A stretch of 64,000 nt of DNA from Adenanthera pavonina (GCA_026686845.1 JAIVEN010000012.1:3784501-3848500), one strand, 5' to 3'. Positions 34,183 to 46,489 are shown, numbered from the stretch's first letter. Program-made: numbers and translations. Notes: generated by a model from the letters alone, not told the origin.

Positions 34183-35411
34183 ATGTCCCGAAGAGGAAGG
34201 CAGAGTAACAGTGATCTGATGAGGCAGATGCATGAGATGTTGGCTGGCCTCAGTAATCAGGTGAATACTCAGGGAGAAACGTTGAATAGGTTGCAAGAAA
34301 GAATGGATAGGCAAGAACAGGGGGATGTGAATGAAGAAGCCGAAATGTTTGTGGATCTGAATGCAGGAGAGGATGAAACTGTGGTGGAACCTGAGAGAGC
34401 CCCAAGGGTTGGAAGAAGGGGTATCTCCTCACAGCTGAAGGACTTTCGGAATTTTAATCCTCCGGCTTTCGAAGGTACTATAGATGTGTCACAGGCGGAG
34501 AATTGGATTGAACAGATGGAGAACATCTTCAGTGTGATGGATTGCACTTTGGAGCAAAGGGTGCAACTGGCATCTTTAAGCTTGAGAAGAAGGCCAAGAG
34601 ATGGTGGAGGAGTATTCTCCCAAGTGTTGAAGTGATGAGTCCTCCTATGAATTAGGGACAGTTTAAGGAACGGTTCTTTGCACATTACGTCCCTCCAGCC
34701 TTAATGATGCAAAAGGAGGCTGAGTTCCTAACTTTTCAACAAGGGAATCTGTCAGCAGATGACTACATTGATCAGTTCTTGGACTTGGCAAAATATTCCA
34801 CGTATCTGAATAATTATCCTAACGATAGGTGGATGGCTCAGAGGCTGTTTGAGGGTGCCCATCCCGAGATTAAGGAGCGGCTATCTGTGGTGGAGTTTGT
34901 GTCCTTCGAGGACTTATGTGTGAAGATTCGTGCCTTGTATAGACGAATGAAGAAGGCTGAGGAGCACCGAAAGAATTCCATGATTCGGGCATTTTCTCAT
35001 CTTAGACCTACAAGAGGAATTAGTAAAGGAAGTGGTTCAGGCAGTGGTAGTAGTGATGGCAGTACAGGTTCTAGTGGATGAAGAGGTCGCCATGGTAGAG
35101 GAAGAGGCAGGTTTGGCAAGGATCAGCACAATAGAGGTCGGTTTGGCAGAGGACCCTTTTATCGAGGTGGTTATGAACAAGGGAGTTCCAGTCATAGTGA
35201 GCATGCAGGAAGGGACCTCGCTCCATCTTAATACAGTTTTGGTAGTGCATCGAATCCGTGCACAAAATGCGGGTTTAGTCATGGTGATCATCCGTGTTTG
35301 GTTTGTTTTAATTGTGGGAGACTGGGTCATATGTCGCAAAATTGTTGGGAGCCATGGCGTGATGATGCGACAAGGAGGCCCACGATGCCTGGACGAGTTT
35401 TTACCATCACT
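34183..35411 (+). pseudogene. Tekay gag
   Basis: ATG at 34183 (MSRRGRQSNSDLM) opens a coiled-coil-like N terminus (LNRLQERMDRQE). The capsid follows: FRNFNPPAFEGTIDVSQAEN, then a frameshift after VQLAS (about 34575), a TAG at 34653 in place of a conserved Trp codon, and FLTFQQGNLSADDYIDQF. After a Gly/Ser/Arg-rich linker (with TGA at 35079 and TAA at 35229) come PCTKCGFSHGDHPC and the CCHC knuckle CFNCGRLGHMSQNCW at 35304-35348. A further TGA lies at 35412. Gag would assemble particles and bind element RNA. The final three-quarters share one frame with pol, as a gag-pol fusion. Confidence 0.9.
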
Positions 35412-35414
35412 TGA

Positions 35415-38400
35415 CAAGAAGCGGATGCAGCGCCTAATTTGATTAGAGGTAAACTTAAACTCAATGGTTACTCTATTCATGCTTTGTTTGACTCGGGTGC
35501 ATCGCATTCCTTCATTTCTTTTGATTGTGCTCGGAGATTGGGTATTGTGGCAATGGAGTTGTCTTTTGAATTGTCGGTAGCCACACCCACAGGAGTTTCA
35601 TTAAGAACTGCTCAAGCTTGTTTGAATTGTGTGGTTCATTTTGAACATCGAAGCACTACCCTGGATCCGATTTGTTTGTCGTTGCAAGAGATTGATGTGA
35701 TAATTGGGATGGACTGGTTAGAGGCGAATGATGCCATTCTCGACTGTGCTCGAAAGACTATGTCTTTGCCAATGAATATCCCTAGTGTGGAAGGGGATGA
35801 GAATATGTGTTTGTCCTTTGTCCAAGCTGACAGGTATTTGAAGAAAGGATGTCAAGGGTTTCTGGTTTTCTTCTCTCTGAAGGTAGATATGCAGGGTGGT
35901 GTCAAAAGATATACAGTTGTAAATGAATTTCCTGATGTGTTTCCAGAGGAGATTACTGGTTTACCCCCACCATGAGAACTGGAGTTTTCCATCGAATTGG
36001 TGCCCGGGACTAGTCCTATTTCGAAAGCTCCATATCGAATGGCGCCGTCTGAATTGAAAGAGTTAAAGAAACAGATTGAGGATTTGTTGAAGAGAGGTTT
36101 TATTAGACCTAGTGTCTTACCTTGGGGAGCTCCAGTGTTGTTTGTCAAGAAGAAAGATGGTAGCCTCAGATTGTGCATTGATTACAGGCAGCTGAACCGG
36201 GTGACGATCAAGAATAAATATCCTTTGCCTAGGATTGAAGACTTGATTGATCAGTTGGCAGGTGCCTCTATATTCTCTAAAATTGATTTGAGGTCGGGAT
36301 ACCATCAATTGCGAGTACGTGCTGAGGATGTGCCTAAAACAACATTTCGGACTCGATATGGTCATTATGAGTTTCTTGTGATGCCATTCGGGTTGACAAA
36401 TGCCCCGACAATCTTCATGGATTATATGAACAGGGTGTTTTGGCCGTATTTGGATAAGTTTGTGGTGGTTTTCATTGATGACATTCTAGTTTACTACAAG
36501 AGTGAGGAAGAGCATGCGCATCACCTTCGGATTGTGTTGCAAGTATTGCGAGATCACCAACTGTATGCTAAGCTCAGTAAGTGTGAGTTTTGGCTACGGG
36601 AGGTGAAATTTCTGGGTCATGTGATTTCTGCAGAAGGTGTAGCTGTAGACCCTAGTAAAGTGGAAGCGGTGTTGAATTGGGAGAGACCGCAATCGGTGAC
36701 GAAAATTCGGAGTTTTCTGGGATTGGCTGGATATTACCGAAGGTTCATTAAGGGATTCTCTCAACTTGTTATGCCATTGACTAGACTCACTCGTAAGGAT
36801 CGATCTTTCATTTGGGATGACGGGTGTGAGAGAGCATTCCAAGAGCTGAAGGTTTGTCTAATGTCCACCCCAGTGCTCATTATCCCTAACCTGTTAAAGC
36901 CGTTCACTATTTATACGGACGCCTCTAAGAAGGGTTTAGGGTGTGTTCTGATGCAGCAAGGCAGAGTCGTGGCGTATGCTTTAAGGCAACTAAGGCCTCA
37001 TGAGGAGAACTATCCTACTCATGACCTTGAGCTAGCGGCTGTAGTGTTTGCCTTGAAATTGTGGAGGCATTATCTCTATGGCGCTCAATTTGAGATATTC
37101 AGTGATCACAAGAGTTTGAAGTATTTGTTTGATCAGAAAGAATTGAACATGAGGCAAAGGCGTTGGGTTGAGTTCCTTGTGGACTATGAGTTTGCTTTGA
37201 AGTATCATCCTGGGAAAGCCAATGTTGTGGCAGATGCATTGAGTAGAAAGTCAATCCATATGGCCATAATGATGTTAAGGGAGCAACAGTTGCTGGAAAG
37301 CCTGAGAGATATGAAGTTATCCATCAATGTCCATCTTGGAGTACTAGTAATGAGTTCCATCAGTGTATCAAGTGATTTATTAAGGAACATTTGCTATGCT
37401 CAGATGGAGGATGACTATCTTTTGGGCATTCAAGAACGGGTTGAAATGGCAGAGACCCAGGACTTTGATATTCTGGAGGATGGTATCATCCGATACCGAG
37501 GTCGGATTTGTGTGCCAAATGTTGCGGGGTTGCGTGAGATTATTTTGGAGGAAGCTCACAAGAGCAAGTCCATTATCACCCAGGTACCACTAAGATGTAC
37601 CAGGATTTGAAGCGTGGTTATTGGTGACCAGGCATGAAAAAGGACATCGCAGAGTTTGTGGCAAGATGTCTGATTTGTCAGAAGGTAAAAATTGAGCACC
37701 AATTGTCTGCTCGTATGTTGCAATCTTTGGAGATCCCAGAGTGGAAATGGGATAGCGTTTCCATGGATTTTGTGATGGGATTACCGAGGACCTCTTCAGG
37801 ACAGAATGCGATATGGGTCATTGTGGATAGGTTGACGAAGTCGGCCCATTTTCTTCCAATTCGGGAAACTATTTCAATGGAGAAGTTGGCCCAGTTGTAT
37901 GTGAATGAGATTGTAAGGCTGCATGGAGTCCCGATAAATATTGTGTCGGACAGAGATCCTAGGTTTACATCCAGGTTTTGGAAATCTCTCCAGAAGGCTA
38001 TGGGTACGAAATTGAGTTTTAGTACTGCTTATCACCCTCAATCTAATGGGCAGACTAAAAGGACTATTTAGACTCTGGAGGACATGCTGCGGGCATGTGT
38101 TCTGGAGAAAAAGGCAATTGGGATCAGTTTCTACCATTGGTTGAATTTGCCTACAACAACAATTTCCACTCGAGTTTGCAAATGGCTCCGTATGAAGCGT
38201 TGTATGGCAGAAAGTGCAGGTCACCGTTGTGTTGGGCTGAACTTGGTGAAAGGAGTCTTTTGGGCCCAGATATTGTGGATCAAACCTCTCGGCAGATAGA
38301 GAGTATTCGTCAGAAGCTTCTTACCGCTCAGAATCAGCAAAAGAGTTATGCGGACAGGAGGAGAAGACCATTGGAATTTGATGTTGGGGATCATGTATTT

Positions 38401-38802
38401 TTGAAGGTCACTCCTACTACTAGTGTTGGAAGATCGATTCGAGCTAAGAAGCTTACTCCGAGGTATATGGGTCCATATCAAATTCTTCAACGAATTGGGC
38501 CAGCAGCGTATCGAGTGGCGCTACCACCTAGTCTTGCTGGGTTGCATGATGTTTTCCACGTGTCTCAACTCAAGAAGTATCATCCAGATCCGTCTCATAT
38601 AATTGATGATGAAGTAGTTCAAGTACGAGAGGATCTGACTTTTGAGGTCACACTGTTGCAAATTTTGGATGTAAAGGAGAAGCAATTGAGGAATAAGACC
38701 ATAAAATTGTTAAAGGTCATTTGGAGCGGTCTGATGTCCAATGATGTCACGTGGGAGACTGAAGATTCTATGCGGAGGAAGTATCCAAAGATTTTTGCTT
38801 GA
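35415..38802 (+). pseudogene. Tekay pol with chromodomain-like tail
   Basis: Protease 35439-35800: FDSGASHSFIS and IIGMDWLEAN. TGA at 35973 splits protease from RT. RT-RNase H 35997-37250: KKKDGSLRLCIDYRQLN, MPFGLTNAPTIF, catalytic FIDDILVY, FLGLAGYYRRF, IYTDASKKGLG, HPGKANVVADALSRKS. A frameshift near 37583 and TGA at 37625 break the integrase zinc finger. Core 37634-38071: MDFVMGLPRTS, VSDRDPRFTSRFWKS, HPQSNGQTKRTI, with TAG at 38069. Another frameshift lies near 38110. The tail 38445-38802 has GPYQILQRIGPAAYRVALPP, FHVSQLKKYHPDP and a chromodomain-like VIWSGLMSNDVTWETED, which in this clade is thought to steer integration to modified chromatin. The stop is TGA at 38800-38802. Confidence 0.93.
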
Positions 38803-38837
38803 GGTAAGAGATGAAATTTCGAGGATGAAATTTTTAT

Positions 38838-38850
38838 AAGGAGGGGAGAG
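38838..38850 (+). promoter_or_regulatory. Polypurine tract of Tekay element
   Basis: AAGGAGGGGAGAG directly precedes the 3' LTR TGTAATGCCC and primes plus-strand synthesis. Confidence 0.9.
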
Positions 38851-41171
38851 TGTAATGCCCCTCACGATATTTCTTCTTTGCATTGTGTTCAGGACCGAAG
38901 GAAACAGGACGGAGGAAGGCTCAAGTTGAGTCTGAAGGAGCTCCACGCCGCGGCGAGGAATAGGGCCGCCGCGGCAAGAAGTTTTCCAGTGGCATTGTTC
39001 TGCATAATTTGGTGGAGCCGCGGTGAGGCATGCTGGAGCCGTGACGAGAGTCGGAAAAATTGTTTAAATCCGGATCAGTCAGACGCGAAAGAAAGAAAGA
39101 AAATGAAGGGAACGACACAGAGAGACGAGGAGCAGTGTTAGGGTTCAGCATTTTCGGTGTCCCGGAGTGATTCTCGTCCATTGGGAGCTTGGATTCAAGT
39201 TGGTAAGCGTTCCCTACTCCTCTCTCTCCATCTTCTTCGGTTGAAATTTGGGATTTCCAGTTGTATGGTTGGATTTTCGGTTTGGGGTGAAATCTACCGA
39301 TTGAAATGGATGTTTTGGGGTTAAGGAAGTGTGTTTTGATGTTCTTGTTACTTGAATGTGATTTTTGAAGGGATTATATGTGTTTAGAGCTTAACCCTAG
39401 GTTGTTTTCGGTGATGGCTCTTAGGAGTCCGAGGTGTCTGAGGTTGTGTGGTGTTTGAGTAATCCCTAAGAGCTTATTGATGCATGAAAAGGGTGTTGGA
39501 ACCTTGGATTAGGTTAATGTGGTTGAATTGCGATGTTTGATTTGTTAGTATATTATGCTAATGGAAGAATTATGACATGATAAAGGTTGTTGGCTAATCG
39601 AGAGGGGTTCACGTGTATTGGACAGTTCAAGGAAGCTTGTGGAACTCGTGTGTGTGTGGTAACGATAACTGAGGTAACCCGGTGTTTGTTTATATTGTGT
39701 TGACTATGTTATACGATAGTACGTGTATTTATATATATATATATATGCATATTTCATTTATACCACGATACTGGTGGGTTGCGTGTACTGTTGTTATATA
39801 TATATATATATCATGGTATGTATACTGTTAGACGATGGTTATGACTATGATGATGATATGTGTGATGAAGATATGATATGTTGCATACATGACATTATGA
39901 TGATGATATGATGATACATGAGCATCACCACATAACATTGTGAGATTGTGATGTATGGTGGATATAGTGGTGATGACGTGATGGTGGTATGATGTATGAT
40001 GATGTATATATGTTAGGGAGGATAAGGTTGGATTATATATATATGTTAGGGAGAATAAGGTTGGATTATATATATACATGTTAAGGAGGATAAGGTTGGA
40101 TTATGTATATGTGTTAGGGAGGATAAGGATGGAGTCCCTGTGAGGGCGATATGCATGTTATTCATTTCATATTACATTCATGATTTGTGTGAGATATATG
40201 TATATATATATGTGTGTGTGTGTGTGGTTGTGGTTCCTGATTACTGAGACATTATCTCACCCCCTCTCCCATAAACTAACCTTTCAAGTGACGGTTCTGG
40301 CGCTAGTCCGGAGAAGTACGGGAATAGCTGTGTACGTGGGAATAGTCTATGTAGTGTGTGTATTTTGGATTATGTATCGTGCCAAGTAGGATAGGATGGT
40401 TTGTAATAGATAATGTTACGATTGAGACTGGCTATGTATGGATGTTTATGTATGTGGTATGTATGGTTGAATGTTGTTGAGAAGTATGTGTGACAGTTTT
40501 GGGGAGTCCAGAGTGTTGTTGGGCCTTGTTGGTTTGCGTAAGGGCCTGTAGCCCATTTGGTCAAGTTGGGTTCCAAGGGGTCAAGTCAAATCTCAAAGGA
40601 GTGATTTCTTTGAGGTAAAACCTCTTTGAACAGGTTTGTTCGAGGGATTTGGACCTGTATAAATGGTCTCTGAGCGACCAGTTGCCTTTGGTGGCAATTA
40701 GAGGTGGCTAGTGGTGAGTTTTGGTCAACAAGTGGCCAAAACGGAGTCAAGGGTCCAGAATCTCCATACGGAATTGGATTAACGTAAAAGTGGTGTCTGT
40801 GGATAGATGGGGACTAGATTGACTTGTAGGAGTTGGAATCGAGTCAATTGGAGGTCGGAGCATAAAGTTATGAGCGTTAGAAGTTCACCCCGGAGTGTTG
40901 AATTTGCTGATATGGTATATCATCAAAGGGCACCGCGGCGCGGGAAGGCAGACCACGGCGCCAGAGGAGACAGAAGTGATGGAGAAGTAGGGGAGGCCGG
41001 AGCCGCGGCAGTACTGTAGCGGCCGCCGCCCCAGCCCAATTTTGGTGTTTTGTGAGTCGTTTCAGCTGTGTTTATGAATTGGAAGAGTTGTTTTGAGATT
41101 TCAGGGTCGTGTTGGGTCAGATTTTGAAGTTTTGGTTAAGGTATGGAGGTGAAAGGAGGTAGGATGTTACA
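38851..41171 (+). repeat. 3' LTR of Tekay element (full length)
   Basis: It is 2321 bp, TGTAATGCCC to TGTTACA. It has a GC-rich block with CCGCGG words (38941-39060), AT-rich dinucleotide runs (39729-39750, 39797-39812), the tandem repeats at 40005-40133, and a terminal part matching the 5' LTR. Short ORFs inside are not conserved genes. Confidence 0.92.
40005..40133 (+). repeat. 33-35-bp tandem repeats in the Tekay 3' LTR
   Basis: Four units begin near TGTTAGGGA at 40011, 40044, 40079 (TGTTAAGGA) and 40112, spaced 33, 35 and 33 bp, each containing GGATAAGGTTGGATTA or a variant. The 5' LTR retains about one and a half units after its deletion. Confidence 0.85.
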
Positions 41172-41176
41172 AAACT

Positions 41177-42183
41177 ACTCTTAAGCACTAGCAAACACAA
41201 GTTAGAGACCATAAGAACTTACTATTGCAATTGTGTCTTGATCCTTGCCTTCTTGCTTCCTCTTCTTGTCTTCAAAATTTTGAGCTTTTCCTCTCCTTTC
41301 TTGCTTTTGTTTTAGACCTCTCTCTCTCTCTTTTTCTCAAGTGCATATGTCGATCAAATGAAAATGGAGTAAAGAATAATAGTCATAAATATCAATCAAT
41401 CTCTTCTTGCCATTTCCCTCTCTTTTTTTTTTTTTGAATGCTTCTTTTAAAGAAGCATTCAAAAAATTTAATAAAAGAAGTATTCAAAAATTCATTAAAT
41501 AATGCATTTTCACGTTTGGCTAGCTGGACTACGCATGGAAAGAGGGGAGCATTGGGATTGACTTATTTAATTACTTTGCTAATCATATCTTACACTTAAT
41601 TAATTAACTTGATTACTTTTTGGTCAATTTCTTGCACTACCCTTGATTAATCAATTGGCTTAATTCCCTCTTTGTCCTAGCAGCACATGTCATGCCATAT
41701 TGAGGAAATTTTTTGGCCAAAAATTGCTTCACACACTTAATTAGGCTAAAATACCTTTTACCGATTAAATTTACCTGAATCAATTAAATACCATTTTACA
41801 TATTGTCATTAAATTGACACAAGATTATCCAAAACATTACTTTTAGACTAAAATCATTTTCTTGACCCAAAATATATTTGGGCGAGGTCCATTTAATGTC
41901 TTTGACCCTGTACTGCTTTTTCTACAGTTGAAAATAACTTTAAATCGGTATAGTACTAACTTTCTACTATAAATGCCCATAATAAATTCATATTAACTTC
42001 ATTAACTTCCAAAATTTATTCCATTGAGCTAAACTTATTAAGAGCTTTATTTTGACAATAAATTTAAATATTTACAAAAATACCCTTGACTTAGAAAAAT
42101 TTATAATTTTCAAAATTTTTGGATTATTAGGTGTAATTTTTCCCAAATTTCTTTCTCTTTTCCTCTTCACGTTCAACCATTGT
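41177..42183 (-). other. Continuation of the minus-strand solo LTR
   Basis: Non-coding AT-rich sequence of the older LTR resumes after the Tekay element. It includes a (CT)n run near 41318 and a hairpin with two perfect 11-bp arms at 41436-41460. No gene is seen. Confidence 0.5.
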
Positions 42184-42850
42184 ATACAAAATCGAACCGG
42201 ATTGGATCAGACCAGGAATCAGCCTCTACTCTGGTCCGATGACAGGTAAAGACTGGCTAATTTCAGAACTCGAATGGATCAGTCAAGAACTAGTTGAACC
42301 AATCAAGAATCGATAAAAAATTGGTACAAAAATTAGTTTGAACCGGCCTAACTTTTTTTTATTTTTAATTTTTTGTTAAATTTTTTTAAATATTTTTTAA
42401 GATAAAATAATATTATTTTTAATACTAAGTAGTATTATTTTTTGTATAAATTTTTTTCTTTTTATATTATAATATGGTATAAGTATTATTATGATACATA
42501 CTTATTAATAATTATAAATTTACTTAACAAATAATATAAAAATAGATATCAATTAACTATTTTGAATTTAAAATATAATTATAGATAAATATTAACTTAT
42601 TTAAATTTTAATATTAAGTTATGAAACTTATTAATAATATTTCTAATTTTCTATATATTATTAAATGAACTTTTCATCATAAATTAAATGTTAATTTTAT
42701 TATCATGGATAAATATCTTTTATATTTTTCATCTATATTATTTAAAATATGTTAATTTATTTACAACCAGTCCGACCCGGATCCGACCATTAAACCTTGA
42801 ACTGTTGCTTCGACCGGTTTAAAGACTAGTCCAGTTTTTAATATCTTGCG
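42184..42850. mobile_element. Candidate MITE with 'accggtt' ends
   Basis: Both ends carry diverged inverted blocks: AAATCGAACCGGATTGGATC on the left, and TTCGACCGGTTTAAAGACTAG near the right. The interior is very AT-rich and non-coding. Similar blocks occur at 45905-45985, 48950-49110 and 63660-63800. The exact ends and TSD are not clear, so the superfamily (perhaps Mutator-like) is a guess. Confidence 0.35.
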
Positions 42851-44439
42851 TTTAACTCACTCTTAAGGAACTAAAATGTAAGTATTCTTAATTCTTGAGG
42901 TTAAAATATAATTTTCTCTTTTTTACATTTAACATGGAAAAATAACCTATTTGTCATTTTTCATGCTTAACGGTATCTTTCCGTTTTTCTCAGTTACTTA
43001 TATATTTTATGATGTCAATATTTTTTTAGAATTTAAATGCAATATTCACATTTTACTTCTAATCTAGAAAAGGACCGTTTTGACCTTAAGCCAGATAAAA
43101 AAAAGCACTTTTTTATAATTTCACCCAAAGATCAATTTTTTATTATTTCTTTTTTACTATTCACATTAACTTTCAAATTGGTCTATCTTTTAATTTAAAC
43201 CTCTCAGCTACACAATATTTATACTGTTATGCTCAGCTTGGGACATGCTTCCATTTAAGTGGTATATTACATATTTTTTGGGTAAGTTCTAAAATTAATT
43301 TCCACTAATAACCTTATGAAAAATTAATTTCAATCAAGAATAAAATATAACTTTTTCTAAAAACAATATGAGAAATTAACTTCATCTAGAAGTATGTAAC
43401 TTCTCCGTCTCACTTCATTTCTCATCTCTTCATGCATTTTATGACATCTCTAAAATTGGGGATATTACATACACACGTGTAGGGACACACACGTATGTAT
43501 GTATGTATGTATAGAAGGGTCACATATTATATAATTTTTATTTGTTATTTCTTAAAACCTGTATTTTGTTTGTAGACATATGTTATATCTTTCACATTTT
43601 TGGCCTGTTATTAGAATCTTTGGAATATTTGTACTTAGTATTCAAATTTATTATGCCAGTAGTAAGTAGGTTTTCTCTCATTTATTTTACTCAAATATAC
43701 AGAGATCTAGTGAGATATATGTTTTTCTTCATATTTGGTGAATAGCAGCACTTGATCAATTAATTATAAACATAATCATTCTTATTACTTTTTTTTCTTT
43801 TGTGGAATTTGTTTCCTAATTTATACACTGAACCACATTAGAATTTAGAAAACATTCCCAATCATTTAAAGCCTCCTAACCTCCGTGTATTATTAGAATG
43901 CTCCCATATTTATGTTAGAATCTTATTATATTCATATTTAGTATTATAAATTCTAAAACAGGATGTAGTTCTTAGAATTTGATTAACCACTTAGTCTATT
44001 ATACGTTGGTCCGAGTGCAAGTTATGACTTGTCTGGCCAAAACAAAAAAAAAAGTTATGACTTGTTATGTAAGTGAAAAGAGAGATTATTATTTGAATTC
44101 TCAATATTTTTACTCTACCTATTTATCTATGTTGGAACCCACTGGAATTTGAGTATTATTTATGACTGAGTTAAAAAAATAATTTAAAAAAAAAACTGAA
44201 ACTGAGCTTGTCATATCCTTTGGTTACTAAAATAGAGGAGGAACATTGGGGCAAATTATAGAAAGAAAATGTCAGAAAAACAGAAACAAACCACACCAGC
44301 TATTTGAGAACCTAGAGAAACACTCTCATCAATTTCATCCTCTCTCTCTCTCTCTCAACTAACAGGCGCTGGTTCTAGTGAAAGGTATTAAAGTGGCTTA
44401 AGCACATCTTGGATTTGAGACCTTGTAATCTAGAAGACA

Positions 44440-45400
44440 CTTTTGGGAAAGTTTCCTGGTTTGGGGCTAATGCGGCTCAATTTGGATTAGTTAAAGTCCA
44501 AAGTGATAACTAGATACTGAATGATTCTACCAAAAAGAATCTCAAAGGCATATGACATATTGTCTTGGGATTCTCTTAGGGATATTATTGACATGAATGG
44601 GTTTTTGAGGCTGCTAGTTTGAGATCATTTGTTGCAAGTAGAGGGCTCCAACAAGGTGACCTGTTATTGCTATGTATTTTCGTTCTCTAATCTAATGTCA
44701 GTTTTCTTGCATGATTATTAGAAAAAGAGATACTAAATATATAGGAATGACTGCAGATATGACCGGATTCCATGTATACAGATGATACTCTCTTTAATAT
44801 AAAATATTAGTCTTATTTTAGAAAGAGTAAAACAAAACTTATATTTTAAACCAGAAGAAGTATGTTTTTTTTAAAGATCGCATAAGCTATGGCAAAGAAG
44901 GCAATGGAAGTATTAGATAAGTATAGCTACTTATAAGGCAACACATCAATCATTCGATGTATGTGCTGATAATAAGTCCTTGTCACTCATGCCTATAAAA
45001 AAGGGATTGCAAGAATTCTACAACCTAAATTCACTTCCAAATTGAGAAAATATTTGGGGGTCTATGTGGATGTGGGCGAGAAAAAGACAAACCTACTTGA
45101 AATAATGGACAAAATTGATTAGAGACTAGAGGAATGTAAAGCTCTGGTATTCTCAAAGTCAAGGAGGCTTATATTGATCAAATCTGCTTAGTTCAACTTT
45201 GACCTTCCTCCTATCTTGTATGACACTACCAAAAAACATTGTCATGAAATTGATATGAAGGTGGCAAATTCTTTCAAGGGATTGAAAAACTCAACCACTA
45301 ATGCATATGATAAAATAGGATGAGTTGAGTTGAGAAATTGTCACAGGAGGATTGGAAATCAAGTTTGCTGAAGATTTAAAGTTCTTGTTATTGGCTAAGA
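44440..45400 (+). mobile_element. LINE reverse-transcriptase relic
   Basis: Read in shifting frames with many stops, the stretch follows plant L1 reverse transcriptase in order: KRISKAYDILSWDSLRDII near 44530, a LINE-like 'P..GVYVDVGEKKTN' near 45050, DKIDxRLEECKALVFSKSRR at 45110-45170, and a VANSFKG block near 45265. The first part of this relic is also in copy 2 at 61138-61320; the rest is lost there, so the LINE was present before the duplication. Confidence 0.55.
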
Positions 45401-45402
45401 AC

Positions 45403-45995
45403 CAGTGTTGTAAAAATCAGATGGTACTAGTTTTCTTTTCAAAAAGCTAAGCATTGCATTTTCAAATTTTCCCTCTCTTTTCTCTATCACCGTGTGGACC
45501 CATTGTGATATGAGAAGAGTCAAAAATTCAAAAGACACACATATCGGCACCTGGGGCATGGGTCTATGGGAAGTACGTGCATTCACAATAAATTAAGTTA
45601 GAGGACAAAGAAATGAAAATATATAGCTAAAAAGCTACCATGATAATATTATAATTATAATAGTTATTACAAATAATTATGAAAATGAACTATGAATAGT
45701 TAACTTTAAATAAATTCCAATACGCACATAATCAATGTATCTTTGCCATTATTTTTTACTAATTGATTACTACTAGTTTTTAAATAATTATTAATTATTC
45801 ATGTTAGTTTCATGTTGATTGAATTAAAACATTTTTGTGCTTTTGCTTTCTATATTTTTAGTCAATATAAACTTAAAAAATATATTAATTTAATGTAGAC
45901 TGATTCAATCATGGTTTAGTTATGGTTAAATTGAATCTTGCACTGGCATCTTTATTGATTGAATAATCGGTCTAGTTTTTAAAATATTGCTTTGG
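45403..45995. mobile_element. Candidate MITE inserted in the LINE relic
   Basis: The left end has CCAGTGTTGTAAAAATCAGA and the right end, in reverse complement, reads CAATATTTTAAAAACTAGACC; these are diverged inverted repeats. The interior is AT-rich and non-coding. No clear TSD. Confidence 0.3.
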
Positions 45996-46489
45996 ACATT
46001 TGGAGGCTATTAGATAGACACTCCAACAACTTGTTGATGGAAGTATTAGGACCTTAAGAGCCGGTTGTCATGAAAGAAGGCAGGGAATGTAATGTAATGG
46101 GAAGGACAGAAATACAATGGAAGTGGGACAACTGAGTTGCATTGGCACAATCTCCTAACAATTCAGTCGTAGGCTCATTGGTTTGGCTCAAATTTGAGTG
46201 TTCATATAAACCACATACGCCACACTTGAAAGGAGTGGATATAATTTTAACTAGGCCGCGGACAAAACTCTAGCAATAAGGGATGGAGAATTGTAGTGTT
46301 ACCCTTATCATTCTCTACGATATTTGGTTTTGTGGGAACAACGTGATACGTTAGATCGTTGAAGAATCTCATGTCCGAGCATGACAAATGGGTAGACGAC
46401 TACAATGGCAATATATATATATATATATATATTATCCTGATGGGTGAAAAAAAGACTCAACACCTTTTAAGTAATGGAAAAAATCATAT

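Larger units (their letters stand above)
32867..41171 (+). mobile_element. Tekay/Del chromovirus with both LTRs
   Basis: This plus-strand Ty3/gypsy element of 8305 bp lies inside the minus-strand solo LTR. 5' LTR 32867-34034, primer site 34038-34050, gag-pol 34183-38802, polypurine tract 38838-38850, 3' LTR 38851-41171. Flanks caact (32862-32866) and aaact (41172-41176) give a 4/5 TSD. LTRs differ by roughly twenty substitutions over the 1 kb they clearly share, so it is the youngest large element in the window. The integrase is followed by a chromodomain-like tail, as in Tekay. Gag-pol has at least six stops and three frameshifts. Confidence 0.93.
28470..43469 (-). mobile_element. Tekay-like solo LTR, minus strand, with nested elements
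   Basis: The insertion starts TGTAACATCTTAC at 28470 and ends GATATTACA at 43469, with a perfect 5-bp TSD tacac on each side (28465-28469, 43470-43474). Copy 2 (near 59815) has the same flanks joined without it, a paralogous empty site. Read on the minus strand it begins TGTAATATCCCC and ends AAGATGTTACA, like Tekay LTRs. Near 29620 it carries the reverse of the GAGAT..ATCTCA..CC block found in those LTRs. No gag-pol belongs to it, so it is a solo LTR of roughly 4-4.7 kb once the copia LTR (30233) and the Tekay element (32867) are removed. Confidence 0.8.

Noticed and set aside
34250..35507. Minus-strand open frames opposite the Tekay gag
   Set aside because: They are shadows of a purine-rich gag on the other strand; the sense frame has clear capsid and zinc-knuckle motifs.
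39723..40079. Tyr/Ile- and His-rich ORFs in the Tekay 3' LTR
   Set aside because: Translations of TA and GAT/CAT simple repeats inside an LTR.
41436..41460. Bacterial-type terminator (hairpin with T-run)
   Set aside because: The T-run precedes the hairpin in the relevant orientation and the DNA is plant nuclear.
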